The notes beneath the pieces are model-generated. The model did no database searches. It was not told the DNA's origin and worked only from the letters and a program-made list of their open reading frames with translations. The translations under genes and the position numbers were made by a program. Positions 4,648 through 8,857 of a stretch of 8,857 nucleotides of DNA are shown piece by piece (position 1 is the stretch's first letter; the number at the start of each line of letters is the position of its first letter). The stretch is from an uncultured Planctomycetaceae bacterium (GTDB lineage: Bacteria > Planctomycetota > Planctomycetia > Planctomycetales > Planctomycetaceae). Where the stretch lies: the NCBI GenBank assembly GCA_903921605.1, contig CAIXQV010000630.1, positions 1 to 8,857 of the forward strand, written 5' to 3'.

Positions 4648-5870
4648 CAGCAGTTCCCTGAGCTTTCCACGATCGTCACATCGAAAATTTGATAGGACCA
4701 AAGATCGCAACCGCTGTCTGCCAAGTCGCTGACGGTCAGCAGTGCCGGGCAAGTGCAATCCGTTCGGTCGACACTTGCAACGCACCATGTCGGTGATGTG
4801 CTGTCAAATCGGTAGTACAGGCACAGCGTGCAATTGGTACACTCACACATCAAACGGAAATCTATTCCTTCCGTCCGTGAGCCTCCCATCGGAATTGCCA
4901 GAGTCCCGTTGAATCGCCCTGAGTAGCCCGGAAACGGTCCCGGCGAAAACGGAAGGCAGGTGATCCCTGATTCGCTGATCATGCCATAGGTGAGCGTGAC
5001 GGAATGAATCGTCGATGGTGCATTTGATGAAGCGAATAACAGGGTCAGCGTTTCGCCCATCGGTCGACCACAAATACAATCCCCGATTTCCTGTGCGCAG
5101 GAGCATTGCTTGCACCGAAACGTGAACGATGACCCGTCGTACAGTTCGACTGTGCCAGTCATGTCTGAGCAGCCTGTCACCGCAACCGGCTCACCTTCGT
5201 CGCCGTTGACGGTTGGCGTCACCACGCAATTACCGTATTCGTCGCGGCCTAGTGCCAAACTGATTGCAAAGTTGCCGATCGTCCCGGCCCACACTGGCGG
5301 ATCGCATGTGCTGTAGGCCGTATCAGTGAGTTCGCCATAGGATGTGTCAATGAAGTCGCCGTAAACCACTTCGCGAACATCGACGCACAGTGAGTGACAC
5401 GAGCACCGGCAATCGCCGCAAAAGAAATCTCGACAGCCAGTGTCTGGATCATCAATTAATGCCAGTTCGCGAGGCTCAAAAACGCTCCATCGTAACGTGC
5501 CTTCGTCGTATCCAATCGAGGCTGATACTTCCCCGGCAGGATTGCGGCAGGATGCTCCCTCGTAACAGGTCGCTCGGTAGACTTCTTCGCCGTCGAAGGT
5601 GACGATGTATTCGCATTCATCCGTCAGATAGTTGCGTTCCCAGTACGACACAAACGCTAGCCCGCCAACTGTGCCCGTCCACGATGACGTTCCGAAGTCT
5701 GCTGAACCGTAGGCAATGCCGTCAGCGTAGGTTTCCCACTCCAGGCACAGCTTGCACGGTACGACGCCACAGCATCCGTCTGTCGGTTCGTTATCGCACG
5801 CCTCAAACGTCCGTTCTTGGCAATGCTTCAGGCGATCTGGCGATGCTCTGCGAAGATACCTCGGAGGCAT
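4647..5870 (-). CDS. Cys-rich tandem-repeat protein, probable virion or tail-associated protein
   Basis: The product is 407 residues with 33 cysteines (about 8%). Two similar units can be aligned by eye: one from C39-x-x-C42 to about 145 and one from C158 to about 253. Both have W-x-G-T-(V/I)-G (64-69 and 194-199), then a D/N-x-C (84-86; 214-215), a V-T-x-x-x-G-E strand, and a Cys cluster at the end. Clusters occur at 146-162 (C-x4-C-x2-C-x-C-x-C), 253-267 and in the LMCECTNCTLC segment. A more divergent beta-rich third unit follows and the chain ends in Cys. There is no signal peptide. The cysteines could bind metal or form disulfides outside the cell. I do not recognise a named family; the structural role is inferred from neighbours. 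The ATG at 5870 overlaps the endonuclease stop as TAATG. Confidence 0.6.
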   Translation of the reverse strand: MPPRYLRRASPDRLKHCQERTFEACDNEPTDGCCGVVPCKLCLEWETYADGIAYGSADFGTSSWTGTVGGLAFVSYWERNYLTDECEYIVTFDGEEVYRATCYEGASCRNPAGEVSASIGYDEGTLRWSVFEPRELALIDDPDTGCRDFFCGDCRCSCHSLCVDVREVVYGDFIDTSYGELTDTAYSTCDPPVWAGTIGNFAISLALGRDEYGNCVVTPTVNGDEGEPVAVTGCSDMTGTVELYDGSSFTFRCKQCSCAQEIGDCICGRPMGETLTLLFASSNAPSTIHSVTLTYGMISESGITCLPFSPGPFPGYSGRFNGTLAIPMGGSRTEGIDFRLMCECTNCTLCLYYRFDSTSPTWCVASVDRTDCTCPALLTVSDLADSGCDLWSYQIFDVTIVESSGNC

Positions 5871-6538
5871 TATCTCGCCTTCTTTGCGTTGTATTTCTTG
5901 TAGCCTCTCACCAGTTCCTCATCAGTCCATTTGTAGACGTTGATTCTTGCCATCAGGGTTTTGTATTGCACCCCAAGAATATCGGCTGCATCTTTCGCGT
6001 GAACCTGCTGGCCTTCAATTACAATGAACCTAGAGTTGCGACGGTTTCGAGCTTGGTCGGTACGGTCAGCCCATCGGCAGTTCTTTTTGTTGTAGTTTCC
6101 GTTTACGTCAATTCGTTCTAGCGTCAACCCCTTTGGGGGATCACCCATGTCCGCAAAAAAACCCTGAAAGGTTTTCCAGTCTTCGCAAATCGCGATTCCT
6201 CGCCCGCCATAGTCAGCGAATGCGAATGACTTTACTCTAAGGCACCTATCTCGCATCGAAAGCCACGCCCTATATGCCGGTGTTCTGGTCTTTCCGTGCG
6301 TTGTAAATTTTTCTCGTATTCTGTCGGCACAATAGCAGCCGCATGACTGGGAATGTCCGCACCTTAAATTCGGCCCTCTACAGACCCGTTCGCTCCCGCA
6401 TTCGCAAACACAATTCCAGATATGGGTTCTTCCAATTTTACCTGCATACGACGAAACCAGCCATCTGGAATATCTATGCCCAGTGAGATCGATGAACCCA
6501 GAAGTGTTTGGTATCGGCAATATGTTTTTCATATTCAT
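5870..6538 (-). CDS. Free-standing HNH-type homing endonuclease with zinc-ribbon N-terminus
   Basis: The product is 222 residues from the ATG at 6538; ATG at 6532 or TTG at 6568 are alternatives, and no clear ribosome binding site separates them. The N-terminus has W41-x-C-x-C45-x-C47-G and S-C66-G-C68, a zinc module. Then comes the familiar phage nuclease pattern: THGKTRTPAYRAW (80-92), RC at 98-99, YGGRGI (110-115), W121-x-x-F, DMGDPPKGLTLERID (130-144), G-x-Y and NCRWAD (153-158), ending QARNRR (162-167). The C-terminal segment (about 176-200, KDAADILGVQYKTLMARI) looks like a helix-turn-helix DNA-binding region. Such enzymes cut DNA and spread their own gene. It sits between two virion-type genes, and its stop overlaps the next start, so it is well integrated. 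The region is visibly more AT-rich than the gene after it. Confidence 0.85.
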   Translation of the reverse strand: MNMKNILPIPNTSGFIDLTGHRYSRWLVSSYAGKIGRTHIWNCVCECGSERVCRGPNLRCGHSQSCGCYCADRIREKFTTHGKTRTPAYRAWLSMRDRCLRVKSFAFADYGGRGIAICEDWKTFQGFFADMGDPPKGLTLERIDVNGNYNKKNCRWADRTDQARNRRNSRFIVIEGQQVHAKDAADILGVQYKTLMARINVYKWTDEELVRGYKKYNAKKAR

Positions 6539-6577
6539 AATAGTAACGCAGCACACTCTGATGTGCAATTACTTTAT

Positions 6578-7243
6578 CTATTCGCAAGTTGGTTGCGGAC
6601 ATAAATCATCGATGATCCATCGCGGCTCGCACGCTCCAGTCAACGGGTACATGTAAGTTGCTCGGCCTGTTCCGCTGATCAGATCGCCAGGCGTGAGTCC
6701 GTTGAGATAATTGCAGATGTCATACACATAATACTCACCGCCATACTCTGCCCCCGGTGGCGTGCCTGTGCAGCTCTGGTTGTAGTAGGTGGCCGTGACT
6801 ACCAGCGTTGTTTCCTCAACGTAGTCGGTCAGCGGGCAAAGAACTGAATCGATAGTAAACCAGATTGTGTGACCGCCGCCGCCTCCAGTCCCTGTATACG
6901 GTTGCCATTCCCCGTTGATCCGTTCAACCTTACCCCAATCTCCGGCAGTGTAAGAAGACGACTCACTGCGATTCACGACATCAAGAACACGTCCCGTGTC
7001 GTACAAATCACCACCGCTCTCACGAGCCCAAATAGTCGCGGTTCCGAGGCCAGGGCTGCTGACTGAATCAGTCGCAGCATCGATGTCCATATCCCATTTA
7101 ACTTGGTAGTTTTCTTGCCGCGCATTGGCATTTAACCCAGTAGATCGGTCATTCTTTTTTAAGCGTTGAATATCTCTTAAGCCCTTTGCAATCTGTTGCA
7201 GGGCTTTCTCACCAAGTGTAGCGCCTTCATCATTCATCGCCAT
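6578..7243 (-). CDS. Probable virion structural protein, 221 residues
   Basis: I do not recognise a named family. The N-terminus (1-45) is predicted helical and basic (EKALQQIAKGLRDIQRLKK), a possible coiled coil or attachment helix. The middle is polar and Ser/Thr-rich, a Gly run (GTGGGGGH) forms a hinge, and the C-terminal part is beta-like with spaced Cys and the ending ATYMYPLTGACEPRWIIDDLC. A helical anchor followed by beta domains is common in tail or fibre-type proteins. The ATG at 7243 has GGAG seven bases upstream and starts one base after the previous stop; the longer reading from 7276 is not needed. The homing endonuclease gene follows after a short gap. Confidence 0.55.
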   Translation of the reverse strand: MAMNDEGATLGEKALQQIAKGLRDIQRLKKNDRSTGLNANARQENYQVKWDMDIDAATDSVSSPGLGTATIWARESGGDLYDTGRVLDVVNRSESSSYTAGDWGKVERINGEWQPYTGTGGGGGHTIWFTIDSVLCPLTDYVEETTLVVTATYYNQSCTGTPPGAEYGGEYYVYDICNYLNGLTPGDLISGTGRATYMYPLTGACEPRWIIDDLCPQPTCE

Positions 7244-7244
7244 A

Positions 7245-7619
7245 TTATGTCTCCAGAGCGATGATCCGAACATCACAGGCTGCAGTGTTGGCTTTGAGGT
7301 ACAACGTCGCGCCGGACTTCCATGTTATCCGTGTCGGAGCCCATGCGGCATTTAGTTTAGCGCCGTATACTGTCGTCGAAAATCCCCAGTCGACATAGTT
7401 TGCCGACATATTGTACAACCAAATTAATGTGGGCGCGACAACGTCACCAAACGAAGCAATGGATTCTTCACTTGTGCCTATTGTATGCACAGAGTCGTAC
7501 AGCCTTGCGGTTGTTTGAGTGAGCTGGATCAAGCCACCTGATGATCCCGGTGAAAAGTTTAACACTAGCAAACCGTTTCTAAGATTAACGGTTTCCATGA
7601 TGTCAAGATTTGTTGCCAT
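7245..7619 (-). CDS. Small probable virion protein, 124 residues
   Basis: The sequence is beta-rich with no signal peptide or membrane segment. The pattern APTLIWLYNMSANYVDWGFS (62-81), then a Lys-containing loop, WKSGATLYLKANTAACDVRIIAL at the end, resembles small phage structural proteins in which an N-x-S/D-x-x-N-x-V-x-x-G strand is followed by a late strand ending L-Y-x-K-A-x-T-A. This is a recollection of pattern, not a family assignment. The ATG at 7619 follows AAGG at a seven-base gap and lies nine bases after the upstream stop; its own stop is one base before the next start. A head-tail or collar role is possible. Confidence 0.55.
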   Translation of the reverse strand: MATNLDIMETVNLRNGLLVLNFSPGSSGGLIQLTQTTARLYDSVHTIGTSEESIASFGDVVAPTLIWLYNMSANYVDWGFSTTVYGAKLNAAWAPTRITWKSGATLYLKANTAACDVRIIALET

Positions 7620-7628
7620 CTAATCACC

Positions 7629-8504
7629 TTACGTTAGCGGGAGTAAGTTGAAGTCTTTTTGTTTGTAAACACCGAAGTTCAAAAACACTGCCGTAAGAGG
7701 ATTTGCCGGACTTAGCTTACCCCCGGCTCCATCAAGCAACACTGGCGTTTCGGAACCCGTTTGGTCGCCATCGCGCGGTGCAGCGGAATAATTTTTCGTT
7801 GGATCCTCACCTAGTGTGTAATCACCCTTTCTGGTGAATCCCATATCAAGGATCTCTAAGTCCCACCCCTCTGCGCGCAGGTGAATATCGAACGATAACA
7901 CTCGATACTTAATGCTGTTTCTTTCCTGAACTTCTCCAATATGCAATGACTGCAGTTTTCCAAGTCCAGTCGCTACTAATATTCCATCTACCGTGAATGG
8001 CGCGATGTTAATCGCGTCTTGATATGTTGCGACCCACACAGGTACAGCAGCTAGGTTTTTCTTCACGGACACTACAAAGCGGCTGTCATCAACCACAGGC
8101 AGTGTAGAAAAAAAGTCCCCAACAGAATTTAAAATCGCGTAACCATCGCGATCTCTCCATGCTGGTCGTTGAAACTGCTCTGCTTTCCAACTGATTAACG
8201 CTGGGTCATTGAGCGGGTTTTGGTTGATTACCCACTGCGAACTGTACTCACAAACAACGTGCCACGCCATTGGAGGTGCAAACGGTTCTACTGATTTGTT
8301 CTGGCAAAACGCTCTTGCGTCACCGGGATATGGATCCCCTTGAAGAGGGATCGCAGGATCGCTTTTCGCTACCAGCGGCCCATCATTCTTATCATCGGTT
8401 CTTACTAAAAATACACGTTGGTACGTTCTAGTAGAAAATTCGGGTGTCAAATTATCTGTTGCGCGACGATGATCAGCAAGTTCGTTAACGCTAATGACTG
8501 CCAT
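7629..8504 (-). CDS. Probable virion structural protein, 291 residues
   Basis: The sequence is mixed polar and beta-like. It has TYQRVFLVRTDDKNDGP near residues 27-43, AIPLQGDPYPGD (51-62), WHVVCEYSSQW (80-90), and a late segment YRVLSFDIHLRAEGWDLEILDMGFTR (about 200-225). I recall similar arrangements in uncharacterised phage structural proteins but cannot name a family. There is no signal peptide, membrane segment or enzymatic motif. The ATG at 8504 has AAGG about eight bases upstream and lies ten bases after the previous stop. The neighbours on both sides look structural, which supports a virion role, perhaps as a baseplate, tail or connector component. Confidence 0.55.
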   Translation of the reverse strand: MAVISVNELADHRRATDNLTPEFSTRTYQRVFLVRTDDKNDGPLVAKSDPAIPLQGDPYPGDARAFCQNKSVEPFAPPMAWHVVCEYSSQWVINQNPLNDPALISWKAEQFQRPAWRDRDGYAILNSVGDFFSTLPVVDDSRFVVSVKKNLAAVPVWVATYQDAINIAPFTVDGILVATGLGKLQSLHIGEVQERNSIKYRVLSFDIHLRAEGWDLEILDMGFTRKGDYTLGEDPTKNYSAAPRDGDQTGSETPVLLDGAGGKLSPANPLTAVFLNFGVYKQKDFNLLPLT

Positions 8505-8514
8505 ATATTACGCC

Positions 8515-8857
8515 TTAAGGAAACTCGATACCACTCTCGAACCCCATGACAATTCTTGCTCGTTTTTCTGCGATTTTTGTCAGGAGCCTCCTCTGCACAG
8601 CATCCTGATGCGCTTGCTGGCGTGTCTGGAGTCTTATTGCATTAACAACTGGATCCCCGCTCATAGCTTTCATGATGGCATCCCATGCTCCTTGTGTGCC
8701 CTGCATGAGAGCGCCTTCCCCAACACCCTCCCCGCCGCCGCCTTCGCTTGTGCCTAATCCATTATCAAACGGCTTCATTTTACCTAGAGGATCTGCTGGT
8801 TCGGGTTTCGTTACGTTCCAAAGTTTTAGTAACGCATCTCCCATTGCTGCAATGAAT
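8515..8857 (-). CDS. Partial CDS, hypothetical phage protein (5' end probably outside the window)
   Basis: The frame is open to the right edge. An internal ATG at 8844 would give 109 residues (MGDALLKLWNVTKPEPADP...), but no ribosome binding site precedes it, and the codons before it (F-I-A-A) read smoothly, so the true start may lie beyond the window. The visible part has a Gly/Glu-rich linker (SEGGGGEGVGEG, about 33-44) followed by a helical, basic segment (IRLQTRQQAHQDAVQRRLLTKIAEKRARI). This suggests a flexible linker joined to a coiled-coil-like helix. It precedes the virion-type gene by ten bases in the same transcription direction. No function is recognised. Confidence 0.5.
   Translation of the reverse strand, partial: FIAAMGDALLKLWNVTKPEPADPLGKMKPFDNGLGTSEGGGGEGVGEGALMQGTQGAWDAIMKAMSGDPVVNAIRLQTRQQAHQDAVQRRLLTKIAEKRARIVMGFESGIEFP

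Noticed and set aside
4648..4788. N-terminal extension of the 51-residue membrane peptide to 98 residues
   Set aside because: The extension overlaps the Cys-rich protein gene in another frame, while the internal ATG at 4647 has a TGATG overlap, a ribosome binding site and begins a signal-type sequence.
5..8757. Numerous plus-strand open frames across the window
   Set aside because: They lie opposite well-supported minus-strand genes or in the intergenic regions, lack coupled starts and recognisable domains, and their Arg/Ser/Pro-rich compositions look like antisense shadows.

Overview
The window is a piece of a tailed-phage or prophage genome. Every supported gene lies on the minus strand and is read right to left. 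Genes are packed with 1-20 bp stop/start overlaps, many are short, and the order runs from a block of probable virion genes to a regulatory and recombination block. A host cannot be proven from the sequence. The very Cys-rich virion-type proteins and the general look of the genes remind me of phages of Planctomycetota, but this is a low-confidence inference from memory.

Right part (8857 to 2629): a row of unrecognised, probably structural genes (8515-8857, 7629-8504, 7245-7619, 6578-7243), a free-standing HNH-type homing endonuclease (5870-6538), and a 407-residue repeat protein with 33 cysteines (4647-5870). These are followed by a 51-residue membrane or secreted peptide (4492-4647), a protein joining a Cys-rich zinc-type N-terminus to a glycosyltransferase-like C-terminus (3306-4499), and a GT-A glycosyltransferase (2629-3309). 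The last four genes are linked by 1-8 bp overlaps and look like one translationally coupled unit. A large palindromic hairpin (2534-2584) follows it.

Left part (2507 to 1): a clear sigma70-type promoter is flanked by two copies of the palindrome TGATATCA. It drives a 50-residue ribbon-helix-helix protein (2266-2418), probably its own regulator. Next come an 88-residue zinc-ribbon protein (2003-2269), a 46-residue membrane peptide (1873-2013), a structured non-coding interval with two long stem-loops (1725-1863), and a CsrA homologue with a C-terminal extension (1413-1694). The unit ends with an unknown 82-residue protein (1165-1413), a RusA-like resolvase (776-1168), a Sak4-like recombination ATPase (37-795) and the first 12 residues of a probable DUF669 protein (1-35).

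Taken together, the left operon resembles an early recombination module with two layers of control: a DNA-binding repressor at the promoter, and a phage-encoded CsrA preceded by a folded RNA leader. The most unusual points are this csrA locus, the identical zinc-module spacing in the 88-residue protein and the homing endonuclease, the RusA-like protein that appears to lack one catalytic Asp, and the Cys-rich virion-type protein encoded next to two glycosyltransferase-type genes. No stretch longer than about 210 bases lacks a gene.
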